64,000 nucleotides of DNA from Alisma plantago-aquatica (GCA_963693085.1 OY856413.1:103484801-103548800); one strand, 5' to 3'. Numbered from the stretch's first letter, positions 11,940 to 24,830 are shown. The notes: generated by a model from the sequence alone, not told the origin. Program-made: numbers and translations.

Positions 11940-13403
11940 TTTATGCACTTTTTTCATATGTTTTATGCCTCTCCTAACATGCCTTTTATAAACATTTTCT
12001 GCTTATTTTAGTACTTTGTACTAAAAATCTCATTCACACACCTCTTCCACCTTTATAGGGTCATATCAAGACATGGCTGCAGTTAGCGCCTCGACCGCGG
12101 CTCATCGACCACTAAAGACCCCCTCCCACCATGATCGAGGCCCTTATAATCATCCCTACGCCCTGTGACTGCGGTTCCTCGCTGCCCTTCGGTCACGACA
12201 TATACCGACAGTGGAGGGAGCCTCGATTAGAGATTGAGCCTCGACTGAGATCAAGCCCTGACCATGGCTGAGATGGTTAAGTCGGTGGGCAACACCTATA
12301 AATAGGCCACCCACCTCGACTTGTCACATCATCAGATCATCAAGGACCACGAAGTGCTGCCAAATTCCATAGCCACTCACATCCATCATGTCAATTTTGG
12401 ATCTTCGAAGGCAGAAGCTGGAGGAGATAGAAGACTAAAAACCCTCTTCCTCAAAAAAAGGAGAAGCCTCTACATTGTCCATTCCTGGTCTAGATTCAAA
12501 GGAGTATTTTGGTGTATCACCGTCTTCTCTCTCCACTTAGATCTATGATCCCCATTACATTGTACCCCTTCCCTTTTTGTGGTTAAGATGTATCTATCAT
12601 TTTATAACGCTGTTATGCTTCCCATTAATATGTGTGGGTAAACACTTAACTCGGGTTGGGAGTATCCACTAAGGCTCTCCCAACATGTATATTCTTGCTT
12701 CCCTTTGAATATATATATGCTCATATCAAGATTATCTCCATACACTTGTTCTTAACGCTTCACTTGTATGTTTAGTTACCTTCTTGTGAAGTTTGATCGT
12801 TGGTTCCTCGACAGAGTAGTATCTTCTTTATCTAGTATTGTGGAGTAGTATGAATGCATGCGAATGTTGGAATGCTAAATCTTATGGCCATATGGTTTGT
12901 TTTGTGGGTGTAAGGTGGTTATCTCGAGAGGGAGGCCATCTTAGATCCTAGATCTATCCTTATCTCAAGAGAGGAGGGAATAGACTTTTTTATGACTGCT
13001 TGTAATCTTGATAGGAGTATACAAAGGGGAGTGAATTTTGCATGTTGGTGAGAGGCCTTAGTAGGTGAAATTTTATCCGAGTTTCCTTCCATATATTTGT
13101 TTCTAATAGTTTGTACTCATTATTCTCTTGTTGATTATTTTCTTTCCTTTAACTTTCTTTGTTTTGGTTTGAGAACCATCGTTCCTTAGGGAACACCCTT
13201 TTTAAAATCGTCTACTTGTCTGGAGTGTATGAGCATGCGACCTTGCATAATTAACACCTGCCTACCTTATCCCTATGGTTCGACCCTGATTACTATGTCA
13301 GACTCTGAATAATAATTGCGAGGGCTTGAGTGTTAGGTTATTATCTTAAGAGTCTGACTACTCTGGATCCACTCCATTTTGGACGTGCGATATAGGACGG
13401 TCA
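11940..13403 (+). repeat. 5' LTR of element D (left edge approximate)
   Basis: The right edge, GGACGGTCA at 13403, is followed after six bases by the primer site, as in A and C. Near the left edge TTTCATATGTTTTATGCC resembles TTTCATATGTGTTTTGTGCC in the first 60 bases of the A/C LTR, which places the start near 11940. A GC-rich region with CTCGACCGCGG, GATCGAGG and GACTGCGG-type motifs (12085-12265) precedes a TATAAATA box. Confidence 0.55.
12297..12304 (+). promoter_or_regulatory. TATA box of the element D LTR
   Basis: TATAAATA in the context CACCTATAAATAGGCC. It lies about 30 bp after the GC-rich motif cluster at 12085-12265, a good position for the LTR promoter. Confidence 0.6.
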
Positions 13404-13409
13404 ATTTTT

Positions 13410-13427
13410 TGGCTTCATTGTCGGGGA
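13410..13427 (+). promoter_or_regulatory. Degenerate tRNA-Asp primer-binding site of element D
   Basis: TGGCTTCATTGTCGGGGA against TGGCGCCGTTGCCGGGGA in element A, four mismatches in 18. The A sequence is an exact complement of the 3' end of plant tRNA-Asp including CCA. The six-base gap to the LTR end is the same as in A and C. Confidence 0.75.
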
Positions 13428-13651
13428 CAAGGCAAAATGACACTGTTAAGAACTTGAGTCCACTCACTATACTCCCGTGCCTCAAGCTTAGTGATAAGCT
13501 TCATTGCACATAATCCTTAAATATGCTACCTTGCGATTATGTGGAATAGTTCATTTTAACACGTCTAATTTCCTAACTTGATTGTGCAGTCTATTTAGGG
13601 AACCTAGAGGGAAGTAGATCCATTGGATTTTTACCTTAACGTCGAGTAACC

Positions 13652-14900
13652 ATGCCACCTCATGTGGATGATAGTCTTAATGGGGACGATTGGAATGCAA
13701 GAGTTCAACATGACCCTCCCACCGCATGAGACAAATGAAGATAGAGATTGTCGTCACTTAGATGGTCATTAATGTGAGGAAGGACATCGTGATGAAGAAC
13801 GATGACACCATCATTGTAGAAGGCACCATCACAATCACTGTGAAGATGAACGTGAGCGTGATGACCAAAATAGTGAGAGCGGAGATGGTGAAGAATGAAA
13901 TACTCTTAGAGAGTTGGCTGCAACTAGAGACAACAAATCCAGATGCCCAATTGTCATCCCACACTTCAATGCAGTGAATTTTGAATTCAAACCATCTGTA
14001 ATCTCAATGATCCAGAACAAATCTTTCTGTGGAAATTCAAGGAGAGAAAATCTGTACCATACCTTGATGCCTTCAGAATGATCTATGATACCATAAAGAT
14101 GAGGGGAGTTCCTCAAGAAGTGATATATTGTAAGAGATTTGATTTATCCCTTGAAGATAAGGCTCTGTCCTAGTACCTCAACCTACCCCACCAGTCCATA
14201 GATGGATGGCAACCCCTTGAAGATGCCTTTGTTACCAAATTTTATCCTACTGAGAGAAGTATCCGTAATATGTAAAAGATCACTTCTTTTGGGCAAAAAC
14301 TGGGAGAGAACCTTCATGAGGCATTGGAATGCTTTTAGGAGTACCAAAGAGATTGCCCTCACCATAACTACCGTAAGGGGCTCCTGGTGACCACCTTTTA
14401 CAATGGGCTAACTTAGACTGAGAGAACTTCACTGAACGCAACTGCTGGAAGTGACTTTCTTGGAAAGATTTCGAGCAAAACTATGAAGATAATTGACAAC
14501 ATGGATGCACTGCAAGTGGGCATAGATTATGACAAAAATGATAAAGGATCAACAAAGAAAGTAGGATCTAAAGAACCATCAATCGAAGCCAAAGCCTTAG
14601 AGACTATTATAGCCCAAATTCAAAAAATCACCACCGATGTCAAATAGTTAAAAGACACGGGGGCCAAAGGTAAGAAACACACAGAGAAATCCATGAAATG
14701 CATTACCTGTGGAGGAGGAGGGCATGGAATTGAAAACTATATCTATACCCGACCAGAGGAGAGCGGAGAAAGTGAAAGTGAAGAAGAAATTGAGAATGTC
14801 TCCTATGTTAATTTCAAATGAAAAGATCATCTTGGGGTTAACTATGGAAACAAGGAAGCTACAAAAATGCATATCAACTGAGCAATTCATCTAAACCTCC
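13652..14900 (+). pseudogene. gag remnant of element D
   Basis: An ATG at 13652 opens a frame that stops within about 30 codons; coding similarity then continues in other frames. Near 13955-14060 the residues PHFNAVNFEFKP, followed by an Ile/Met-Gln segment, match the start of the retrotransposon gag domain of the Athila/Tat group. Near 14693-14740 there is a zinc-knuckle-like CITCGGGGHGIENY in which the last Cys of the CCHC pattern is Tyr. Gag forms the particle in which reverse transcription takes place; this copy cannot make an intact one. Confidence 0.7.
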
Positions 14901-16240
14901 TCTAGGATTTGAGAAGAAAGGAGGGCCTAATTATCAGACAAATAAGAACAACTATCAAAGTCAGAATAAAAATGCAAGTCTACAAGGACAAGAACAAGGC
15001 CCAAGGCCGAGCCAAGCCAAGGACAACAACCAAACTAACATGATTGCTCAACTATTCCACTTCACGAAAAGGCAAGCTTCAGTGAACGACCAACTTGCTC
15101 AAAGTGTTATCACAAATTCTAGAGTGCTAACTTCAATGCAAACTCAAATGGCGGACATTCAAACTCACCAAAGGAAAATTGATCAACAGCTTGCACAACT
15201 AACTGAACTCATGAAAAACCATTTGGGGAAGATCCCATCAAATACTGAGATTGCAAAAATGGCCACTCTCCAATCTGGGAGAATGTTAGAAAATGCTAAC
15301 ACTAACAACACCAAAGAAGGAGGAAGTCGTATTAGTCAATAATATGCGAATGAGAAGGAAATAAAAGAATCAAAAGGAAAAGAACAAGCGGTAAGTGGCA
15401 AAGAAGAAAGGAACCACAGAAAGAATGAAGGAGAGGAAAAGAACTCGGATCCAATAGGGAATGTCCTTTCGAAGAAAAACCCCTACACCCCAAGAGTTAC
15501 TTTCCCCTACAAACTGATAAAAGCACACTTGAAGAAGAGGTACAAAAAGTTTATGGAAGCCGTAAATAAGCTACACTTGGATGTACCCTGTCTCGATGCA
15601 ATCAAAGACATTTTGGCCTATGCAAAATTCTTTAAAGACCTGATCACGAAGAGAAGGAGAGGAGTCCACATCAATATTGTCCAATTGGTGAAAATATCAA
15701 GTGCCTTTGTTCAAGCTGAGTTACCAACAAAGAAGAGGGACCCCAGAGCATTCAACATACCTTTCAGTGTCAGAGACAATGTGGAGTGAAAGGGGTTAGC
15801 CGAATTGGGAGAGAGCATTAGTCTAATGCCCTTGACTCTAGCATAAAGGCTTGGGTTGACAGACATGGTGAAGAAGCGGATGAGAATCAAGTTGGCCGAT
15901 CACACCTTTACAAGACCTGTAGGAATAGTCAAAGATGTTCCAATACGGGTTGGGTGATTCTTCATATCGTGTAATATAGTAGTGATAGACACGATCAAGG
16001 ATTCTTAATTCCCAATGATATTTGGGAGGCCTTTCCTCACAATAGGTAGAGACTTAATAGATGTACAAGAACAAATCATCACCTTGTAAGTGGGGAATGA
16101 TCACCTTGATTTCTGAGTACAAGACACCATGAGGGGGTCTTCTCTATCTGAGTCAGTCTACTTCATGGATAGCTACAATCAATATTGTGAAGAGGTACAA
16201 GAGGACTAGGCAATTTTCGATCCCCTCATGCGAGCCTTAA
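14901..16240 (+). pseudogene. gag C-terminus and protease remnant of element D
   Basis: 15040-15342 encodes a Gln-rich, coiled-coil-like stretch (many QMADIQTHQ-type heptads) typical of the gag tail in this lineage. 15529-15789 matches the KKFLDSFRKL...AIEQIPSYGKFLKDVITKKR region of A. The retroviral-type aspartic protease follows, but its catalytic triplet reads ELGES (near 15802) where A has CDSGAS, so the active-site Asp is lost. Several stops interrupt it. Confidence 0.7.
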
Positions 16241-16284
16241 ATAGTCAGGACCCTACAATGTAGGGCCAAGAGGTTGTAGAGACC

Positions 16285-17960
16285 TTGGACTACCTGAATC
16301 AACCCGAAGAAGAATTTAGCAATGATGAAGAGATATTCGAGACAGTGAAGTATGCTTCTCTAGAGCAAACAGCTGAGGAGAAGGAAGCACCAAATCCAAA
16401 TCTAGAATTGAAGCTTCTTCTAGAGGGGCTGAAATATGAATTACTAGACAAAGAAGAGAGGAATCCAGTGATCATTAATGCTAACTTAACAGATGACTAG
16501 TTGGAGAAGTTGCTAAATGAGCTCAGGCTACATAGAAAGGCTATAGGGTATTCTGTAGAAGACATCAGAGGCCTTAACCCAGCCCTATGCATGCAAAAAA
16601 ATTGTCTCAAAGAAATAGCTAAGCCTCTAGCTAAACCACAGAGAAAGCTAAACCAAATGCTAAAAGAAGTCGTAAAGAAGGAAGTTATAAAGCTGTGAGA
16701 TGCTGGGATCATCTACCTGATAAGTGAAAACAATTGGGTTAGCCCCATCCATGTGGTGCCCAAGAAGGGTGGAATGATGGTGATATAAGGAGAAGATGGA
16801 GATGAAGTAGCAACGAGGACAGTAACAGGCTGGCGTATGTGCATTGACTATCTCAAGCTAAATACATCTACCAAGAAGGATCTTCCCTTTGCCATTCATA
16901 GACCAGGTCCTAGAGAGTCTAGCTCACCATGACTACTTTTATTTTCTAGATGGATATTCAAGATTCGATCAAGTATCGATTTATCCTGACGATCAAGAAA
17001 AGACAACTTTTACCTACATTTATGGCACTTATGCCTTCAGAAGGATGCTGTTCGGTTTGTGTAATGACTTGTGACTTTTCAACGCTGTATGATATCCATG
17101 TTTTCAGACTTTCTGGAAGACATAGTAGAAGTCTTCATGGATGAATTCTCTGTATATGGGACAAATTTTGAAGCCTACCTAAGAAATCTATCTTTAGTGC
17201 TGCATCACTGTGAAGAAAAGCACCTTGTCCTAAATTGGGAGAAATGCCACTTCATGGTTCAGGATGGTATCATGCTAGGCCGTAAGGTTTCCAAGAAAGG
17301 AATTGAAGTTGATTTAAGTAAGATTGAAGCCATATCCAAACTCTCACCATCAAAGTCGATCATAGGAGTATGATGTTTCTGGGGACATGCATGATATTAT
17401 AGAAGATTCATAAAAGATTTCTCTAAGATCCCCAAAACACTATCAAATCTACTGATTAAAGATCTTGAGTTTGAATTTACCAGTGAATGTCTAGATGCCT
17501 TCAATACCCTTAAAAGAGCATTAACGACGAAACCTATCCTACAAGCACTATATTGGGAGGTACCTTTTGAGATCATGTGCGATGTGAGCAATTATGCCAT
17601 AGGGGTAGTCCTTGGACAAAAGAAAGATAAGAGGCATCATGTGATTTGCTATGCGAGCAGAACCTTAGACGAAGCCCAAGTTAACTACACTACAAATGAA
17701 AAAGAAATGCTGGCTATCATATTTGCTTTTGATAAGCTCTAATCATACTTGGTGGGATCAAAGGTAAAAGGTAACACTGATCACATGGCGATAAAATACC
17801 TAATGCAGAAAAAGGACACAAAGCCAAGACTTTTGCGATGGGCCTTGTTACTGTAAGAATTCAACCACAAGATTATTGACAAAAAAGGAAAAGAAAATGT
17901 GGTCACAGACAACCTGTCAAGGATAATATTTGATAAAAAACCAATTACCAGTGAATGACA
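16285..17960 (+). pseudogene. Reverse transcriptase / RNase H remnant of element D
   Basis: In order: a pre-RT segment (16285-16500), the KEVIKL...AGIIYLIS...WVSPIHVVPKKGG block (about 16680-16770), CIDYLKLN (about 16840), FLDGYSRF (about 16945), YGTYAFRRMLFGLCN (about 17025), and the catalytic motif at 17134-17145, which reads FMDE instead of FMDD. A frameshift at about 17070 splits the domain. RNase H follows (MCDVSNYAIGVVLGQ near 17575, [15 protein letters not shown] near 17775) with in-frame stops. Not functional. Confidence 0.8.
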
Positions 17961-19290
17961 ACTATGCCAACAAAGCACTTTTGATGGCTCAATCAGAAGA
18001 GCAAAGCCTGCCTTGGTTCACAATTATTTGTAATCATTTAGCATGTGGACAACTTCCACATGAGATAACATATAATTAGAAGAAGAAGTTATTCTCTGAG
18101 TTGAAAAATTACTATTGGGATGGCCCGCTACTATTCAGGAGATTCTTTGACAACTTATATCATCAATGCATACTAGAAGAAGAGGTACCCTTAATCCTCA
18201 AGGAATGCCACTCCTCACCTTACTGGGGACACCACAGAGGAGAAAGGATAGCTGCAAAGGTTCTGTAATCAGGATTTTATTGGCCAACACTCTTCAAGGA
18301 TGCTGTGTCATTTGTCAAAACATGCAAGGAATGCCAACTTACATGAAACATAAGCATAAGGAATGAGATTCCAATGGAAGATATCTTTGATGTATGGGGG
18401 ATCGATTACATGGGACCTTTTTTATCATCAAAAGGGAACCAATACATACTTGTTGCTGTTGATTATGTTTCCAAATGGGTTGAGGCTGTTGCTACTCAAA
18501 CATGTGACTCCATGGCAGCCATTAAGCTTTTTGAGAAAACTATCTTCCCCCTCTTTAGAGTACCACACACTATTATAAGTGATAGAGGGTCACACTTCGG
18601 TGAAAAGTAGTTTGAACCTCTATTGAGAAAGTATGGGGTGAAACATAAGGTTGAAATGCCATTTCACCCCCAAACGTTAGGGTAGGTCAAAGTATCAAAT
18701 AGGCAGATTGAATAAATACTAGAAAAAACTGTCAGTAGTACAAGAAAAGACTGGTCCATGAAACTTGATAATGCACGTTCGGCTTACCACACTGCATATA
18801 AGACACCTATAGGTACGACACCTTACATGTTAAATTTTGGGAGTCCTGCCATCTACCAGTCAAAATCGAACACAAATCCCTATGGGCTATCAAGTTCTTG
18901 AACATGGACCTCGATAAGTCTGGTCAGAAAAGATTCCTTAAACTCCAAGAGCTCAAAGAGTTCAAATCTGCATGTTTATGAGAACTAAAGGATTTATAAA
19001 TAGAGAACAAAGGTCTTGCACGACGCCCATCTGAAGAATAAAGATGTTCATGAAGGATACAAGGTCCTTTTATTCAAATCAAGTATCAGGTTATTTCCTG
19101 GGAAGCTGAGAACAAGGCGGTCATGCCCTTTTTCTGTAGTGAAAATATACCCATCGAGGGTGATGGAGATAGTAGAAGATAAGACTGGAATCTTCAAAGT
19201 GAATGGATAGAGAGTGAAAAGATACTATGAAGATGAAGCTTTTATAAGAAGGATAGAACTCAGTTTGGAGGAAACCAACCCAGTACCAAG
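17961..19290 (+). pseudogene. Integrase remnant of element D
   Basis: A degenerate HHCC zinc finger (ECHSSPYWGHHRGER near 18200; CKECQ near 18330) is followed by the catalytic core. The first Asp lies in WGIDYMGPF (about 18395) and the second in ISDRGSHFG (about 18580). The Glu region near 18690 is preserved only in part (VKVSNRQIE). The C-terminal segment near 19060-19210 keeps the LFPGKLRTR and VNG phrases of the module seen in A. Stops and shifts break the frame. Confidence 0.75.
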
Positions 19291-19374
19291 TGGAATGGAT
19301 GAGGAAGTAACTGCACCTATTGAAGGAAAATGAAGACAGATGATAGCGAAAGTCAAGCTAAATACTTTAAATAG

Positions 19375-19398
19375 GCGCTTCTTGGGATGCAACCCAAG
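19375..19398 (+). ncRNA. Conserved post-pol hairpin (element D copy)
   Basis: GCGCTT followed by CTTGGG, ATGCAA, CCCAAG, a perfect 6-bp stem with a 6-nt loop, about 85 bases after the integrase remnant. A and C have the same block with GTTGGG/CCCAAC arms, so the outer pair has changed from G-C to C-G while staying paired. It is typed as RNA because that covariation suggests an RNA structure, not because a separate transcript is known. Confidence 0.6.
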
Positions 19399-19599
19399 TT
19401 TTTGCTGCTTTCCTTAATTCATGTTTTCCTTATTTCATACTTTAGTATTATGAGCTATGTACCTCTTGTCTTTCAACATTTCAGGTTTCCACATCTAGTA
19501 GGAGTGTAAATATAGTATGGATTTTAATCCCTCTCTACCAAAGAGTCTTTGTTGGGAAGTACAAGCTCTTGCTTTAATTGATTTTTGTTAATTTGGTTT

Positions 19600-19782
19600 G
19601 AAAGGACCGCGGTCACGGTCTGGACCGCAGTCATAGAATGAGCCATGGTCGAGGGGTCTGCCATGGTCGCGGTGCCCTCTCTTTGCACACTAGGCTACAG
19701 TTGCAGCATATGTAAGAATGAACATTGCCGCAATCGAGGCGATCCTTCCGCCGTGATCACGGTGACCCAAGGGTATATATAG
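19600..19782 (+). promoter_or_regulatory. GC-rich palindromic motif cluster and TATA box after pol in element D
   Basis: GACCGCGGTCACGGTC, GGACCGCAGTC, GCCATGGTCGAGG, GCCATGGTCGCGG and GTGATCACGGTGACC lie within 165 bp and are followed by GGGTATATATAG (TATA at about 19774). The arrangement parallels the internal cluster and TATTTAAG box of elements A and C. No intact ORF follows in D. Confidence 0.45.
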
Positions 19783-21269
19783 TTAAAACTCTTCGTCATC
19801 AGGGTTCTTCTTTCACTCATAGCTCTTTGAGATTCCCGAACAATCGAACTATACTCTTTGATGCAAGTGCATGAGATGATGAACGAGCTCGATTCATACC
19901 TTTGATGATGGAGTCGCGTGTCTGCTGCAGCAACACCCCTCGAGCTTCCACCTCCACTGCTGATTCGAGTCGTTTATCCTGACCGAGATACTCGTTAGGA
20001 GTTTTCTCGACCCCTATCGTTGCGACCCCTCATTTTTATTAGCCTTCATCAACTTTTTAGTGCATTTAAACAATTTGTGTCAGTCCACGATGACTGCCAT
20101 GGTTCTGCCTTATCTAGTTTGACGATGCTCATCATCATTTTCCCTCAGATCTGATTTATCCAGTGTTATATAACCTAGAATCGGGTTTATAAATACGATT
20201 CAACTTGCGAGACCCCGTTGCTTTGGCCTTGGCTGGTGGACAGAGTTTTTGTTGAATGGGGGTGTTCCTCAGGTAGTCCCACCCAATAAGTTTGTCTTTA
20301 ATATTTTCAGTGTAGCCTCCTTTGGGGGATCCATATTGGTTTCTTTACCGAAGAGCTCAGTCTGTCCATCTTGATCACATATGTACACAAATGTATGATG
20401 TACAGAGTCGTATGGACTATAATTGGACCCAATACCTACAATCTTACCCAGTTGATTTCAGATGATAGATTTAGTCCAAATACACAAGAATATAGTTATT
20501 TTTCTCATACACTTTGCGCTTAATTTTAGCACAAAAAATAAATTTATCCCTCATTCTTGGGGAGTATGAAAAAGGATATGCTAGGTCCACCTTACTCCTT
20601 TTAGTTGCATTGTTAAAATAAATGAAATCATGTGTGTTCTAGGTACTAAGGGAATATGATGGGTAGAGGATACCATCCCCTATATCAGATAGAATGGAAG
20701 TATTTTGCAACTATTATAGAATGTTCACAAGTATCACCATGGGGAGTGCACAATTTGAATGATCTACCTCTCCATCTTTTAGGTATGGGTTAATATAATA
20801 ATCATGCATAGAGGGAGTGTTTGGAAAACTATGGGTGTTAGGATTGAGGACAATCTCTTTAGACCAAGAATTTCCTATTTAGCCTTTTTCCCCAGGGTGT
20901 TTCCCCTCTACCAAGGGTAGATCCTTCCTTATGACATGATTTTCTAAAAATAGGAAGGGTCGGGCATCACTCTATATCCTACTCATCCAAGTTTGGTTTT
21001 ACCAAGTCCTCCAAGTGAATAGGGAAAGGTTGAAGTAATGGTTGGTGAGATGTCATAGTTTATAGTCTTGAGCCCAGTATGAGAAACATGAAAAAGAACG
21101 GGGGGGGGGGCTCTTCCAAGGGTCTTAGGCCAAGCCCAACTAGTCTAATTTAATGGCATAGTATAGGACCATCAGATATGAAAGTGAAGGTAAGTATTTA
21201 GTTCCAGTTCTGGTCCAAGACTGTATGATGGAAGGAAAAGATGGACATAAATAATGCTAGTGGGTGACT
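19783..21269. other. 3' remainder of element D and spacer; no gene
   Basis: The first part (to about 20300) is probably the decayed extra-ORF/3' region of D. No extra-ORF motif, polypurine tract or 3' LTR could be identified. A G9-10 run lies near 21101. The five bases at 21270-21274 (TCTAG) are the left duplication of element B. Confidence 0.4.
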
Positions 21270-21274
21270 TCTAG

Positions 21275-24200
21275 TGTAATGACCACATTTGTGCTTAATT
21301 GATAAACTAGGGTTTACTAGAATGATTACATGTTTGATTAGATTGAAAATCATTTAGACTTGATTAATGATAGGAGTTCAATTGTGATGTTTCAAACCTA
21401 AGAGGAAACTATAATTATGATTTTAGTTTTAAGAACAAGTGTTTTAGAAATGTAAACCCTAGTCGTCAAAAATTAGTGTTTTGATAGTACATGCATATGG
21501 AATTTGATCATGATAGAAGTGTGGTAAATGATTTTTCATATTTTCTACTAATTTATTATTTGATTTAATTTTGTATATAATATGGATAACTTAATCATAC
21601 ATATAGTAGAAAATTTTCATAATATTTGGGTGTTCTTTGAATGTGGTTCTTGGTCAAACTATACTTTGACCAAAATGTTGATAAAGTGCTATTTAGAAGT
21701 GTTGTGTTTGATTTTTAGTTATTTAATTGTAACTATAAATGATATAAAATTTATAGAGGTGTTATTAAATAAAATTTAGACATCATGTTAAATTTTCATA
21801 ATTTTTGGAGGATGTTTGACCTCTGAAATAAATGAATTACAGTAACTTTTTTATAATAGAAAAATCTGCTAAAAGAAGAGAAAGTATAGTGAGGGTTAAT
21901 GTGTAAATTACCCAAGAACCTAAAGCTCCTCTATATGAGCAATCTATCACCCAATTATCTCTAATATTTCGTGTTCCATTCCAAAGAAACGAAATCCTAG
22001 AGAGAGAGAGGGAGAGTTAGGGTTTGAGAGAAGAAAGTGGTGAAATTGCTGATCTAGGGTTTCTCTATCTGAGATATGATGAAATCAAGTAAGTTTAGCT
22101 TCTTTGCATAGTATTAAATGGTGAATCTTATCTCACATGTCAAAATTATGTCCCTCCTCTTATTTTATTTGAAATGGTAGCAAATCTTCCCCTTTTGTCA
22201 CTGTTTCTTCATAATCCCCCATTTCTAGGGTTTTCAGGGTTGAAAGGAAGAAGAATCTGGTGATTTGCTAGGGTTTTGATATGAGTTCAAGATTTTTAGA
22301 GATGAGTTGTGTTTTTAAGGTGTTTTCGCACCTTAGGGTGAGTGGTTACTTCCTTTAAATAGTATATTGCACAAATGAGTTAAATGACCAATAATCTTTA
22401 CTTATTTTGTATGCGACTACAAACCCTAAACTGCCCTTTTGACCTAGCTTTTGCAAGATGATATGAGATAAGATTATTTCTCTACTAGAAATTAATACAA
22501 ATTATCTAATGAGAATTCCTAAAGTAATTGCATAGTTTATATAAAAATAGCAAAATCTAGGGTTTTCGGCTATGACTAAAATTGTTGTATAATTGAATGA
22601 AGTGGTTTGTCTAGTTGAATCTCCTTGGTTACAAGTGATTGTTTTATTTGAATGAGTAGTACATATATATCAGATAAGATCTTGTATTTCATTTGATGAT
22701 ATCATTGTTAGCTTAATATATCAGTAAGAGGGTGAAACCCTAAATGAATGAAAAGTTGGAAGTTTATGAATAGATTCATGAATTCAACTGATGTGATTCT
22801 TTTATTGTTATAGATTTATTTATTTTAGGTTATTCTTGATGCATGATATTTTATTAAATATCTTCGAAATCCTAGTTAAATTCATGCTAGGGTTTCATAT
22901 GCATGAATGATTGAAATGAACTATGTGATAATTTTAGTTTCTAGTTGAATATCATTTTATAAACATACACATTTTGATTTGTGATCTCTAGGTGAGTAAA
23001 TTGACATGAAATGCATAAATTGTTATGTTAATTTAAGAAAATAGAGAAGGCATTCCCCTAGATAGGGATGTCATTTATGTCATGCATGAATACGAGAAAT
23101 TTCAAATGTAAATGTTTATATCATTAGACACGATATTTGTTTGAACATATGAAAATTCTTTGATGTTCATGAGAAATGATAAACCCTGAGAGAAGGGTAA
23201 TTAGTATGTTAAGCATCTAAGAAATGAGAAACCCTAAGAAAAGGGTAACCAATATGTTATGCATTCAACTAAGTATCATCAGAGAATTTAGTCTAATATC
23301 TCAAATACTTAGTAAAACTACAATAGTAATAATAGATGTCCTGAACATCGTAGAACCCTCCGTGGAGGTTTGTACCGAGATGGTGAAACATGCTATGGAC
23401 TATTAGATATAGGTAGAAGTAGCCTAGAACTATGTATCTAACATCAACTGATTGGATATTGGTGGTACTTTATTTGAGTAGAATAGTACCCAACAATAAC
23501 CAAAGATCCTGGTGGTACAATTTCACTAGTAGGGGTATCATATAATAACTAGAGATCTAGTGGTACCCACCAATTGAAGTATATAGACCTTTTGGACCTA
23601 CTTCTTCTGGTAGTTACTCCGTTTTGTGTGTCAGCCTTACTGGAACCGTATTACGTAGAGTTGAGGATTTTATCCTAGAGGTACCCCTCCTGTGTACCCA
23701 GGACAAGGGGCCATAGTTTACGGACGCTGTTTAGCCACTGTTAGGCCAGACGTGGCAAACTCTCTATAGACCAAGGTATTTAGTAGTATTCTTAAGGTCT
23801 CGAGTTTACCTTAAGAATTGTACGGTAAGTCACGCAGTAGTGGATTTTTCTTGGATGGTACAATCCAAGTGAGTTCAAGGGAAAAGTGAAAAGAAAAGTT
23901 AATTGAGTTCAATTGAGTTCAGATAAAGAGTACAATAGTCAGATTAGTCAGTTATGTTTATTTGACCAACATAGTAGTCTATTCAGTAATCAGGTCAAGT
24001 CTAGGTTAATGAAAGATTACAAAGAGAATAATGAGAAAAATGTTTAGATATTGTATATTACTACTGTTGCATTATAAGACGAATAAGAGGTTAACCAAGT
24101 GTGTGTAGTTATTCAATTATTCTTTATATAATCCATTGATTATTAGTTGTCTTTGTGGTTAATGAAGCATGTTCATATATTGATTCACTCCGGTAGATGT

Positions 24201-24815
24201 CTAGAGTATTCAGCCAGATTTATGTTTGTGAATGATTAGTCTCTATAGAGCTTACTGTTGTTATAATTGATATCAGTTGCAAAATAGTATAGCTATAATT
24301 ATATCAATGCTTTAGTCTGTTTCTTTGAAGTACTCATTCACCGAGCGAGTAGGCTGACCGCTATACTCACAATTTTTAGGGATAACTCATGGACTGAAGA
24401 TGTCATTACATCAGAGTACATCTACCACAGGAGTTAAGTATGAGATTAGTTAAGTTCAATCGGTCCCTGTCACTCTAGGTCCTTGTATAGCGTTGAGAGA
24501 GAATTATAAATGATGATTTGTGTCTTTGTTTTCTTAATATGAGAGTACGTATATGATTGTCATGTCATATGTACATAGAATTGTGAGAAATGGAATGAAT
24601 GTTTAGTTATGTATCTTTAATATTGAGATCATATTAGAGTAATCAAGGTTTAATTCCTTTGTAAAGTTTTTTTATGTGGTTGAATGCGAGAGAACAAAGA
24701 GTTTGAAATAAGGAAAAAAATAAAAAGATTGGGAGTTAACATTGTATTAAGTATAATCCTCAAACGTATGCCCTAATACCATGATTAGCAGTAATTGTGG
24801 GATGTCGGTGTAACA
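21275..24815 (+). repeat. 5' LTR of element B
   Basis: Starts TGTAATGACCAC and ends GGTGTAACA. It contains a TATA-like CTCTATATGAG near 21930, an (AG)n-rich leader near 22003, a GGTGGTAC/GGTACC motif region (about 23455-23610) and a U5-like block near 24330-24480 (CTCATTCACCGAGCGAG, then TTTTTAGGGATAACTC). The AGGTCCTTG phrase near 24480 is shared with the solo LTR and the reverse LTR at the right edge. Confidence 0.9.
21929..21937 (+). promoter_or_regulatory. Candidate TATA box of the element B LTR
   Basis: TCTATATGA, preserved in the 3' LTR near 28677 as CTCTATATGAG. Both copies are followed by an AG-rich leader. The assignment rests on position and conservation between LTRs only. Confidence 0.4.
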
Positions 24816-24818
24816 ACT

Positions 24819-24830
24819 TTGTATCAGAGC
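24819..24830 (+). promoter_or_regulatory. Primer-binding site of element B, initiator-Met type
   Basis: TTGTATCAGAGC, three bases after the LTR end, against the consensus TGGTATCAGAGC (one mismatch). This is the normal primer-site position for minus-strand synthesis. Confidence 0.8.

Larger units (their letters stand above)
11940..19400 (+). mobile_element. Element D: decayed Athila/Tat-type Ty3/gypsy retrotransposon
   Basis: A 5' LTR ending at 13403 is followed by a degenerate tRNA-Asp primer site and remnants of gag, protease, reverse transcriptase, RNase H and integrase in that order. This is the Ty3/gypsy order, and the proteins resemble those of A and C, which share the primer type. Stops and frameshifts occur throughout, so it is old. 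A post-pol hairpin at 19381-19398 and a motif cluster plus TATA box near 19600-19782 also match the layout of A. No 3' LTR was found between 19400 and 21270. The left boundary is an estimate. Confidence 0.75.

Noticed and set aside
16497..16712. Minus-strand frames inside the D pol region
   Set aside because: Antisense shadows of the RT remnant.
19400..21269. A 3' LTR for element D
   Set aside because: I looked for the D LTR landmarks (TTTCATATGTTTTATGCC, TATAAATAGGCC, GGACGGTCA) and found none, so no 3' LTR is called.
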